A stretch of DNA of 20,201 bases from Clostridiales bacterium (lineage in GTDB: Bacteria; Bacillota; Clostridia; Oscillospirales; QAMX01). Location of the stretch: positions 1-20,201 of the forward strand of contig JAEERN010000083.1 in assembly GCA_016285815.1 (NCBI GenBank). The letters are read 5' to 3'. Positions 7,516-14,211 of the stretch are shown piece by piece. Position 1 is the first letter of the stretch; each line of letters starts with the position of its first letter. A program made the position numbers and the translations under genes. Below the pieces are notes generated by a model. It was not told the DNA's origin and made no database searches. It saw nothing but the letters and a program-made list of their open reading frames with translations.

Positions 7516-8313
7516 TCAGGAATTCAGCAGCAGCGCCAGATCGTCCGCGCCGCCGCTTTCCAGAACGCGGCCGTCCCGGTACCGGATCCGTTTGGAATAG
7601 GGAGGGGCCAGCCGGGCGGGACGGAACTGGTCCGGATCCGTCCGGTATCGCGTCAGGGCCCGGGCGGCGCCCAGGCGGATCCTTTCGCGGGCGGCCCCGG
7701 GCGACAGGTGGATGGCGCCGGCGTTGCGCCGCTCGTATTCCGCGGCGCCGCACGCGTCGCCGGAGCCGGACCGGACGCCCTCCTTGACGGCGACGGTCTC
7801 GATGCCGGGGACCAGCGCCTCGGCCTCCCGGGTGAAAGAGAGACAGCCGCTGGCGAAGATCGGGACCGCGCCGAAGACCGTCCCCAGAAAGGCCAGCTGT
7901 CCGAACTCTCCGACGGAGACGCCGTTGAGCGAAAAGTCCAGCACGTCGAAGCTGCCGGTGTGGCAGAGATGGCCCAGCGGGGTCCCGGCTTTGGGGTGCT
8001 GGCCCACCCAGGCCATGACGTCGTAGCTTTCGTCCAGCCCGAACGGGAAGGCTCCGCCGCCCGGCCCCTCCCAGCCGCGCTGCAGACGGGCGCGGTCGTC
8101 AAGCAGCGGCACGAGGATCCCGCCGGCGCCGTGGCCGTCCTGAACGACGACCTGGTCCGCGCCGGCGGCGAAGAACCCGTCGACGGCGGCGTTGACCTCG
8201 CGCGTCAGCAATTCCTTGGCCAGCTCATAATAGCGGCTGTCTGGATAGCACCAGTTCACGGAATCCAAGACGCCCGCCGCGCCCTCCAGATCGCTCATCA
8301 GATACACCTTCAC
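7516..8313 (-). CDS. M55-family D-aminopeptidase (DppA-like)
   Basis: The 265-residue protein matches the M55 family in length and in the zinc ligands known from Bacillus subtilis DppA: Asp8 and Glu10 in MSDLEG, a histidine in QDGHGAGG (His61), a histidine in VGQHP (His106) and a glutamate in VGEFGQ (Glu136), with a further histidine near 115. The late VAVKEGV segment is also typical. DppA is a self-compartmentalising metallopeptidase that releases N-terminal D-amino acids such as D-Ala. Translation starts at GTG with AAAGGAGG upstream. Here it sits among sugar-type enzymes without the dipeptide transporter that accompanies dppA in Bacillus, so its substrate may be a D-amino-acid or muropeptide-type conjugate. 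I withhold the symbol dppA for that reason. Confidence 0.88.
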   Translation of the reverse strand: MKVYLMSDLEGAAGVLDSVNWCYPDSRYYELAKELLTREVNAAVDGFFAAGADQVVVQDGHGAGGILVPLLDDRARLQRGWEGPGGGAFPFGLDESYDVMAWVGQHPKAGTPLGHLCHTGSFDVLDFSLNGVSVGEFGQLAFLGTVFGAVPIFASGCLSFTREAEALVPGIETVAVKEGVRSGSGDACGAAEYERRNAGAIHLSPGAARERIRLGAARALTRYRTDPDQFRPARLAPPYSKRIRYRDGRVLESGGADDLALLLNS

Positions 8314-8344
8314 CGGACAGGTCCTCCTTTTTTGACCAAGACGT

Positions 8345-9367
8345 TCAGATCGCTTTTTCCGCGCCGATCCCGGCGGCCCGGTAGAGGGCCCAGATCGTGC
8401 GGAGCGTGACGGCCGCCTCCCCGGCGGACAGCGCCGGGGCCGCGCCGGACCGGATCGAGGCCACGACGGTCTCGTACTGGGCGCGGTGCGGCTCGGTCCC
8501 GATCCCGGCGGGATCGCCGCTTCCGCTGGGGATGGCGGCGTTTTCCCGGGAGAAGTCCCGGCCCGAGCGCGTCCGCAGCGAGGTCAGGACCCCCTCCTCC
8601 AGCGTCAGGCTGCCCTCTGTGCCGCAGATCTCCAGCCGCCGCCGGGCCCCGGGGTAGGCGGCGGTGGAGGCCGTCAGCACGCCCAGCCCGCCGCCGGGCA
8701 GCTCGAACGAGGCGGCCAGCGTGTCCTCGGCCTCGATGGCGTGGCACAGGGTCCCGGCCCGGGCGGCGATCCGGTCCGGCGCGCCGCACAGGAAGCAGAG
8801 CAGATCCACCCCGTGGATCCCCTGGTTCATCAGCGCGCCGCCGCCGTCCTGGGCCCAGGTGCCGCGCCAGCGTCTGGACGCGTAATAGTCGGGCTCGCGG
8901 TAGTATTTCATGGACAGGTCCGCCAGCACGACGCGCCCCAGCGCGCCGCCCTCGATCAGCGTCCTGGCCCGGCGGACGTCCGGCAGGAAGCGCATCTGGG
9001 AGATGGGGAACAGCGAGGCCGGGCTTTCCCGTTCGGCCGACAAAAGCGCCTCGAGAGACGCCGGCGTGACGGCCAGCGGTTTTTCCACCACCGCGTGGAC
9101 CCCCGCCCGGAGGGCCGTCTCGGCCAGAGCAGCGTGGGTGCCGCTGGGGGTGCAGAGACAGACGGCGTCCGCCCCGGCGCCGCGCAGCAGCGCCGGCAGG
9201 TCGGGAAAGAAGGGGACGCCGAGCCGGCGGGCCAGCGCCGAACCGGCCGCCGCGTCGGCGTCCGTCACGGCACAGAGCGCGGCGTGCTCCGTCTTTTCGA
9301 TGGCCTCAAGGTGCCACGGGGCCACGGCACCGCAGCCGACGAGGCCGAAACGGACCGTTTCTTTCAC
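8345..9367 (-). CDS. Gfo/Idh/MocA-family NAD(P)-dependent oxidoreductase
   Basis: The product has 340 residues, the usual family length. The N-terminal Rossmann motif is GLVGCGAVAPWHL, the conserved EKP (Glu95-Lys96-Pro97) follows CTPSGTHAALAETALRAG, and the C-terminal substrate half has NQGIHGVDLL with the typical His185 and Asp188. Such enzymes oxidise or reduce a hydroxyl of a sugar, inositol or amino-sugar. The start is GTG at 9367, and its GTGA overlaps the TGA of the preceding gene by four bases, so translational coupling is likely. A ribosome site (GGGAGGGA) lies in the end of that gene. The stop is 31 bases before the M55 peptidase gene. Confidence 0.92.
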   Translation of the reverse strand: MKETVRFGLVGCGAVAPWHLEAIEKTEHAALCAVTDADAAAGSALARRLGVPFFPDLPALLRGAGADAVCLCTPSGTHAALAETALRAGVHAVVEKPLAVTPASLEALLSAERESPASLFPISQMRFLPDVRRARTLIEGGALGRVVLADLSMKYYREPDYYASRRWRGTWAQDGGGALMNQGIHGVDLLCFLCGAPDRIAARAGTLCHAIEAEDTLAASFELPGGGLGVLTASTAAYPGARRRLEICGTEGSLTLEEGVLTSLRTRSGRDFSRENAAIPSGSGDPAGIGTEPHRAQYETVVASIRSGAAPALSAGEAAVTLRTIWALYRAAGIGAEKAI

Positions 9368-10194
9368 AGGGTCCCTCCCTCTCCGCGGAACGAGCGGATC
9401 ACGCGGTCGGTCAGCTCCACGGCTTTTTCGTAAAACGTCAGCTCCCGGGGCAGCCGCCCGGTCCGGACCATTTCGACGAATTCCGCCGGACCGGCGCTCC
9501 GGTACGACAGATCGGGCCGGCAGGAGAGGGTCCTGCCGCCGTTGGTGACGGAGAGCTTCAGGTCGTATGCGTCCGGCGCGGTGCAGATCAGACACAGGCG
9601 GTCCGGATACGAGATGACGGCGGACACCGAGCCGCCGTTGCGCACGGCGTGGACGCCGGTGAAGTCCGGCCCGCACAGTTCGACGCACAGCTCGGCGGCG
9701 TGGATCCCGTAGAACCAATAGCCGTCGTATTCGCTGTCCGCGTCCGCGGCGAAGGAGATCATCACCGCGGAGCCCGCCGTGACGGCGGTCTTCAGCTCCG
9801 CCAGCTCCGGCAGGAGCTTCAGGCTGCTGCCGCCGGTGACCGGGAGCCCGTGGGCCCGGGCATAGCCGGTGATCTCCCGGCAGACGGCGGGGTCGGCGGC
9901 AAAGGGCTTGTCGTTGAAAAGCGGCTTGCCCGCCCGCAGGACCTTCATGGCCGGGCCGCCGTGCCGCGAACCGGCCCGGTAGGTGACGGCCACCGCGTCG
10001 GACCGGGCGATCAGCTCGTCCTCACTCTCGCAGAGCCGCGCGCCGAAGCGGGCGGCCAGCTCCGCCGCCCGGTCGGGGTCGTCCGGCCCGAACAGCCAGG
10101 CGACGCGCGCGCCGCCGCAGGCCTTTTCGGCGTTGAGGACCTGGAAAAAGTGCTCGGTGTGGGAATTCTGCGCGCCGAGGACTCCGACGTCCAT
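9364..10194 (-). CDS. Short, divergent Gfo/Idh/MocA-like oxidoreductase
   Basis: Starting at the ATG at 10194 (GGAGGAAAG upstream) gives 276 residues, about 60 fewer than its downstream relative. The Rossmann start is atypical (GVLGAQNSHTEHF lacks the usual second and third glycines). The lysine-proline motif reads NDKPF (Asp95-Lys96-Pro97) instead of EKP, and YGIHAAEL may supply the catalytic-region histidine. This group is related to dehydrogenases that act as partner or accessory subunits, but activity cannot be assumed. It overlaps the next oxidoreductase gene by four bases, so the two may be made in equal amounts and form a hetero-oligomer; that is inference. A 67-base gap separates it from the amidohydrolase gene. 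Confidence 0.8.
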   Translation of the reverse strand: MDVGVLGAQNSHTEHFFQVLNAEKACGGARVAWLFGPDDPDRAAELAARFGARLCESEDELIARSDAVAVTYRAGSRHGGPAMKVLRAGKPLFNDKPFAADPAVCREITGYARAHGLPVTGGSSLKLLPELAELKTAVTAGSAVMISFAADADSEYDGYWFYGIHAAELCVELCGPDFTGVHAVRNGGSVSAVISYPDRLCLICTAPDAYDLKLSVTNGGRTLSCRPDLSYRSAGPAEFVEMVRTGRLPRELTFYEKAVELTDRVIRSFRGEGGTL

Positions 10195-10261
10195 GGGTCT
10201 TTCCTCCCTCCGGCGGGCCGGTGGCCCGCTCTCTTTCTTTGGCCGGAGCGTTCCCCGCCGC

Positions 10262-11137
10262 TCAGCGGGGGATCCGGTCACCGCCGCGCAGGATGCGCCG
10301 GGCGTTTCCGGAATAGATCTTTTCCAGGACCTCCGGCGGAAGGCCGAGGCTCTCCAGCAGCTGCCGGTGGATGTCGTCGAAATAGTCCCGCCCGAACAGG
10401 ACGCGGTCCTGCCAGCAGGTCAGAAAGTCCCGGGTGAAGGCGCGGTCCCGGTCCAGCGCGTTGTGGCCGGAGCCCGCCGAGATGTCGCAGTACAGGTTGG
10501 GACACTGCGCCAGAAGCTGTTCCAGACGCCCGCCCGGCACCACCGGCCCCCGTGGGTACGCTTCGGTCCGGTACAGCTCGTCGGCGGAGATGTGGGCCCA
10601 GAAGCCCGGCGCGTGGCCGATGAAGCGGGTCTCCGGACAGAGAGCCAGCGCGCGGCCCAGCGCCTCGATGCCGCCGCCGTACCAATAGCTGGGCCAGGGG
10701 TAGCTCCCGCCGCCGCCCAGCTCATAGTCCAGATGCACCAGAACGGGCAGGCCCAGCTCGCCGCAGACGCGGTACAGCCGGATCGCGTCCGGATTGTCGT
10801 ACATCATGCGCAGCTTCAGCTCGCCGCAGAGAGCGAGGTCGTACAGCTCGACGGCCGCCCGCAGCCGCTGGACGGCGTCCGGCCGGCGCGGGTCGGGGCA
10901 AAAGCCCAGCAAAAAGCGGTCCGGCGCCTTGTCCCGATAGGCGACGCAGCGCTCGAAGGGCACGGGCATGTCCGAGGTCGGCGAGAAGGCGAATTTCGTG
11001 GATGGATCGTATTCGGTGACGGGCGCCTCCCACGAGAGCAGACAGGTGACGTCGACGCCGCAGGCGTCCATGTTCGCCAGCATGCGCTCGACGCCGAAGC
11101 CGTGATAGTCCGCGTGGTTGTGGATGTCGATGATCAA
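10262..11137 (-). CDS. Amidohydrolase-2 family metal-dependent hydrolase or decarboxylase
   Basis: The 291-residue protein begins with the metal-binding HxH motif (DIHNHAD, His6 and His8). It continues with VLVHLDYELGG (His135), FIGHAPGFW (His175) and LFGRDYFDD (Asp251), the full ligand order of the amidohydrolase-2 branch (TIM barrel, aminocarboxymuconate-decarboxylase-like). Members hydrolyse lactones or amides or decarboxylate aromatic acids. The start is an uncommon TTG at 11137 with GGGGGAG upstream; its first two bases are followed directly by the TGA of the araC-type gene (TTGA, four-base overlap), and no in-frame ATG gives the intact HxH strand. Coupled translation from the regulator is likely. 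The substrate is unknown. Confidence 0.87.
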   Translation of the reverse strand: MIIDIHNHADYHGFGVERMLANMDACGVDVTCLLSWEAPVTEYDPSTKFAFSPTSDMPVPFERCVAYRDKAPDRFLLGFCPDPRRPDAVQRLRAAVELYDLALCGELKLRMMYDNPDAIRLYRVCGELGLPVLVHLDYELGGGGSYPWPSYWYGGGIEALGRALALCPETRFIGHAPGFWAHISADELYRTEAYPRGPVVPGGRLEQLLAQCPNLYCDISAGSGHNALDRDRAFTRDFLTCWQDRVLFGRDYFDDIHRQLLESLGLPPEVLEKIYSGNARRILRGGDRIPR

Positions 11138-12036
11138 AGCGATCTCCCCCTTTGTCCGCCGGAGCCGTCCGGCGCCGGGCCGGCCCCCGGCCCGCGCCGG
11201 CGCTTTCCGGGCGACAGCCCGAAGGTCTTCCGGTAACGGCGGCAGAAATAGTTTTCGTCGGAAAAGCCGCAGCGCGCCGCCGTCTGGGCGACGCTGAGGT
11301 CCGTGTTGCCCAGCAGCGTGTCCGCCACGTTCAGGCGGTAATCCCGCAGATACTCCGTCGCCGTCTTCCCGGTGACGGCCCGGAAGACGCGGCAGAAATA
11401 GGGCTTGCTGATCCGGCAGAGACCGGCCAGCCCGTCCACCGAGACGGGCTCGGCGTAGTGGTCGCGGATATAGCGAAGCGCCGGCTCCACGGCGCGGTAG
11501 AACCGCAGCGTCCCGCTGGCGGTCTCCGGCGCGCCGCCGGTGAGCCCCGCGCGCAGCAGAAGTCCGAACAGCTCGACGACGAGGCCCTGGAGCACGACGG
11601 CGTGCCCCGGCGCCCGGGCCGTATACTCTTCCGCGATCCGCTCCATGACGCCGCCCAGCGCCCGGTCGTCCCGGAACAGCGTCGGGAACGAGCGCCGCTC
11701 GGCCAGAAGCGGGCCCCGCAGGGCCAGTCCGTCGATGCCGAGCCCCTCGAGAAAGTCCAGCGGGACCATGAGCAGATGGTATTTCCCGGTGTCCGCCCCG
11801 GTGTCGACGGTGGCGTGGAACTCATAGGGGTTGATCACGACCACGTCGCCCTTTCGGACGGGAACGGTCCGGCAGCCCACGATCAGCGTCGAGGTCCCCT
11901 CGACGAAGTACTTGATCTCGACGGCCTCGTGGATGGCTTTTCGCTCGCTTTCCACGTCGGCCAGGGTGGACGCCCGGGCCGCGTCGACGGTGAAGGGGAG
12001 CGCGGAGCGGTCCTCCGGAAAGAGCGGTTCTGGCAT
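11134..12036 (-). CDS. AraC/XylS-family transcriptional regulator
   Basis: From the ATG at 12036 (GGAGG nine bases upstream) the protein has 300 residues. Residues about 35-100 form a cupin-like ligand-binding domain (EIKYFVEGTSTLIVG, VRKGDVVVINPYEFHA). Residues about 183-282 carry the paired helix-turn-helix of AraC proteins, with the family signature DLSVAQTAARCGFSDENYFCRRYRK split over 247-270. The tail after 280 is a disordered Gly/Pro/Arg stretch. It is the first gene of the seven-gene minus-strand operon and shares a TTGA junction with the amidohydrolase gene, so it should regulate its own operon in response to a small sugar-like or related ligand. Confidence 0.92.
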   Translation of the reverse strand: MPEPLFPEDRSALPFTVDAARASTLADVESERKAIHEAVEIKYFVEGTSTLIVGCRTVPVRKGDVVVINPYEFHATVDTGADTGKYHLLMVPLDFLEGLGIDGLALRGPLLAERRSFPTLFRDDRALGGVMERIAEEYTARAPGHAVVLQGLVVELFGLLLRAGLTGGAPETASGTLRFYRAVEPALRYIRDHYAEPVSVDGLAGLCRISKPYFCRVFRAVTGKTATEYLRDYRLNVADTLLGNTDLSVAQTAARCGFSDENYFCRRYRKTFGLSPGKRRRGPGAGPAPDGSGGQRGRSL

Positions 12037-12076
12037 ACGGCTTGCCTCCGAAACGGATCTTACCTTTATTATCATT

Positions 12077-12105
12077 ATTATAGCACCGCGCCCGCGGCGC
12101 CGCAA
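12077..12105 (-). promoter_or_regulatory. Promoter of the AraC-led operon
   Basis: On the minus strand TTGCGG (12105-12100) and TATAAT (12082-12077) are separated by 17 bases. The spacer holds CGCGGGCGCG (12096-12087), and ATGATAA follows just downstream. The predicted start is about 35 bases before the ATG. A closely matching module occurs on the plus strand at 13868-13904. The GC-rich palindromic spacer could bind a regulator. Confidence 0.75.
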
Positions 12106-12341
12106 GGGGAAGCGCGGCCCTGCGCCGCGTCCCATGGGGACGATACTATTTAACCACAGATCCCGGGGGATTTCCATGCTCTGGATTGTCCGGTTTTAGC
12201 ACGGAACAAGCTTTTTTGCGCACGCAGACGCGAATCGGCGGCAACCGGGAGCGAAAACGCCCGTCCCGCCCCGGCCGGCCGCGCGGAAAAGGGCGGCGGG
12301 AGGCCCCCGCGCGCGGGCCGCGGGGCGGAGCGAAAAGACGC

Positions 12342-12370
12342 TTGAACTGCCGGGCGGTTTCTGCTATAAT
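12342..12370 (+). promoter_or_regulatory. Sigma-70/sigma-A promoter of the MATE exporter gene
   Basis: TTGAAC (12342-12347) and a perfect TATAAT (12365-12370) are separated by 17 bases. Transcription should start near 12377, giving a leader of about 65 bases before the ATG at 12442. Confidence 0.85.
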
Positions 12371-12441
12371 AAATTGCGCGTCCGCCCTTTCCCCCGGAGG
12401 GAAGGGGAGACGCGCAGATCCAGAGAAGGAACGGAACGCAC

Positions 12442-13815
12442 ATGGCATTGTCCGCTGACGACAAGACGTTTTACCGGCGGTTGTTCACGATGGCGCTGCC
12501 CATCGCCTTCCAGAGCCTGATGCTGGCCTCGGTGGCGGCGGGAGACGCGCTGATGCTGGGCCGCGTGACCCAGGAGGAGATGACGGCGGTCTCGCTGGCC
12601 ACCCAGATCCAGTTCGTCCAGAACATGCTGGTCGGCTCGTTCACTGCGGCCGGCGCCATCCTCGGCGCGCAGTATTACGGCAAAAAGGACCTGCGCACCA
12701 TGCGGGAGCTGTTCAACCTCATGCTGCGCTTCTGCGGCGCGGTGTCGCTGCTGTTCTTCGCGGCCTGCGAGCTGATCCCGGGCCTGTTGATGCACGCCTT
12801 CACCCACGACGAGACGCTGATCCGGATCGGGGCCGATTATCTGCGCATCGCCGGATGGTCCTATCTCCTGTCGGGGATCTCCCAGTGCTATCTGACGGCC
12901 ATGAAGGTGGCGGACCACGTGCGCGCCAGCGTGCTGATCAGCACGGGTGCGGTGGTCCTGAACATCGCGCTGAACGCGGTCCTCATCTTCGGCCTGTTCG
13001 GCCTGCCGCGGATGGAGTCCCGCGGGGCCGCTCTGGCCACCACCCTGTCCCGGGTGGCCGAGCTGGCGCTGTGTCTCGGCGTCTCGGCGGGCCGGACCTA
13101 CGTCCGTCCCATGTGGCGGCGGTTCCTGCGGATCCGAAAGGAGCTTTCCGCGGATTTCCGTCGGCAGTATCTGCCGCTCATGGGGGCGTTTTTGCTGTGG
13201 GGCGTCGGCTTCACCTCGTATACGGCCATCGTCGGCCACATGGGCGGCGACGAGGCGGCCGCCAACTCGGTGGCCTCGGTGGTGCGCGACCTGATCTGCT
13301 GCGCCTGCAACGGCATCGGCAGCGCGGCCGGGATCCTCGTGGGCAACGAGCTGGGCGCGGGACGGCTGGAAAAGGGCAGACGGTACGGGATCAAGCTGAA
13401 GAACCTGTCGTGGTGGACGGGCTTCGCCTCCATGGCCGTCGTGCTGGCCCTGACGCCGCTGGTGGTCCGTCTGGTCCTTCTGACGGACGCGGCCCGCGGG
13501 AACCTCACCGGCATGATGGTCATCATGGCGGTCTACATGGTGGGCCGGTGCGTCAACACGGTCACGGTCAACGGCGTGCTGGACGGGGGCGGCGACACCA
13601 TGTTCGACATGTACAGTCTGGCGGTCTGCATGTGGGGGATCGCGATCCCGCTGGCGCTGCTGGGGGCCTTCGTGTTCCGCTGGCACGTGTACGCCGTTTA
13701 CGCCTGCACCTGTCTGGACGAGGTCGGCAAGCTCCCGTGGGTGATGGCGCGCTTCCGGAAATACCGCTGGGTGCGGGATCTGACCCGGGAGCGGGACCCG
13801 TCCGCGGACGCGTGA
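12442..13815 (+). CDS. MATE-family multidrug/cation antiporter (MatE)
   Basis: The 457-residue protein fits the usual MATE size (about 450) and has about twelve hydrophobic segments in two homologous halves. Family-like stretches include ALPIAFQSLMLASVAAGDALMLG at the N-terminus, LGAQYYGKKD in the first cytoplasmic loop, and in the second half NGIGSAAGILVGNELGAG, the mirrored motif. MATE proteins export cationic drugs or metabolites using a Na+ or H+ gradient. The start is an ATG with AGAAGGA about twelve bases upstream. It has its own promoter and is divergent from the AraC operon. It could export a product of that operon, but nothing in the sequence proves this. No clear terminator follows the stop. 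Confidence 0.9.
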   Translation: MALSADDKTFYRRLFTMALPIAFQSLMLASVAAGDALMLGRVTQEEMTAVSLATQIQFVQNMLVGSFTAAGAILGAQYYGKKDLRTMRELFNLMLRFCGAVSLLFFAACELIPGLLMHAFTHDETLIRIGADYLRIAGWSYLLSGISQCYLTAMKVADHVRASVLISTGAVVLNIALNAVLIFGLFGLPRMESRGAALATTLSRVAELALCLGVSAGRTYVRPMWRRFLRIRKELSADFRRQYLPLMGAFLLWGVGFTSYTAIVGHMGGDEAAANSVASVVRDLICCACNGIGSAAGILVGNELGAGRLEKGRRYGIKLKNLSWWTGFASMAVVLALTPLVVRLVLLTDAARGNLTGMMVIMAVYMVGRCVNTVTVNGVLDGGGDTMFDMYSLAVCMWGIAIPLALLGAFVFRWHVYAVYACTCLDEVGKLPWVMARFRKYRWVRDLTRERDPSADA

Positions 13816-13867
13816 CGGCGCGGAAAAAGCGAAAACGGTTCGAGAGACGCCCGTGCGGGGCCGGGAC

Positions 13868-13897
13868 TTCCGGCGCGCGCGGGCGCGTTATTATAAT
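13868..13897 (+). promoter_or_regulatory. Distal promoter-like module resembling the AraC operon promoter
   Basis: TTCCGG (13868-13873) and TATAAT (13892-13897) are separated by 18 bases. The spacer contains the same CGCGGGCGCG exactly four bases before TATAAT as in the AraC operon promoter, and ATGATAA again follows. It points toward the subtilase. Confidence 0.55.
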
Positions 13898-14052
13898 GAT
13901 AAAGAGCGAAACGGGGGCCGCGGGCGGAGAGCGGCGGCGGGCACGGCGTGTTTTTAAAAATACACCCCCGGGACCGGTTGGGGGCAGAGCGGAGAAAGCC
14001 CCGGCGGGACCGGCGGCCGCCCCCAAAAAGCGAAAAATTTTTGAGAAGTATC

Positions 14053-14081
14053 TTGCGAAATGAATCGATACGCTGTATAAT
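14053..14081 (+). promoter_or_regulatory. Main promoter of the subtilase gene
   Basis: TTGCGA (14053-14058) and TATAAT (14076-14081) are separated by 17 bases. The predicted start is near 14088, leaving a leader of about 124 bases before the ATG at 14212. Confidence 0.85.
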
Positions 14082-14097
14082 AAACCATAAGTATATT

Positions 14098-14181
14098 CAC
14101 ACTGGGGGAAATGTGCCCGACAGGGGCGCGTCTCCCTGTGGAAATCCAGCGGGAAACCGCCGTCGGCAAGGCTTTTGGCGG
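14098..14181 (+). other. Structured 5' leader of the subtilase mRNA
   Basis: Three consecutive short hairpins can form: CACA 14098-14101 with TGTG 14112-14115, ACAGGG 14120-14125 with CCCTGT 14134-14139, and CCGCC 14157-14161 with GGCGG 14177-14181. The ribosome site (AGAAGGAGAG) lies free downstream. No known riboswitch class is recognised, so this may be only a stabilising leader. Confidence 0.4.
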
Positions 14182-14211
14182 CGCGGTCCGCTGTAGAAGG
14201 AGAGTCGCAAG

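Larger units (their letters stand above)
12037..12441. other. Divergent intergenic region between the AraC operon and the MATE gene
   Basis: The two outward promoters account for about 12077-12105 and 12342-12370. The stretch between them, about 12110-12340, is GC-rich with short inverted repeats such as TCCCATGGGGA near 12132. Open frames in it lack ribosome sites, and I see no gene or RNA that I can support. The MATE leader holds a small hairpin (CCCTTTCCC with GGGAAGGG, one bulge, near 12384-12407). Confidence 0.6.
13816..14211. other. Intergenic region upstream of the subtilase, with two promoters and competing hairpins
   Basis: This 396-base region contains a distal promoter-like copy (13868-13897), an 18-base AT palindrome with one mismatch pair (13948-13965) and mutually exclusive C/G hairpins (13965-14026). 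It also contains the main promoter (14053-14081) and a leader with three short hairpins. I find no supported gene; the open frame at 13948-14196 crosses the promoter and lacks a ribosome site. Confidence 0.65.

Noticed and set aside
5144..7600. 818-codon plus-strand open frame across the aminotransferase and SGNH genes
   Set aside because: It is a shadow of the minus-strand operon; the opposite strand encodes intact motifs and has ribosome sites at each start.
12142..12340. Possible small gene or RNA in the gap before the MATE gene
   Set aside because: Open frames there lack ribosome sites and start in GC-rich filler; no tRNA-like or riboswitch-like fold was recognisable.
13948..14196. 82-codon plus-strand open frame upstream of the subtilase
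   Set aside because: It spans the TTGCGA/TATAAT promoter and the leader, has no convincing ribosome site, and its product is Arg/Pro-rich without similarity.
14088..14211. Known riboswitch (c-di-GMP, cobalamin, SAM) in the subtilase leader
   Set aside because: The consensus boxes of these classes are absent; only three short simple hairpins are visible.
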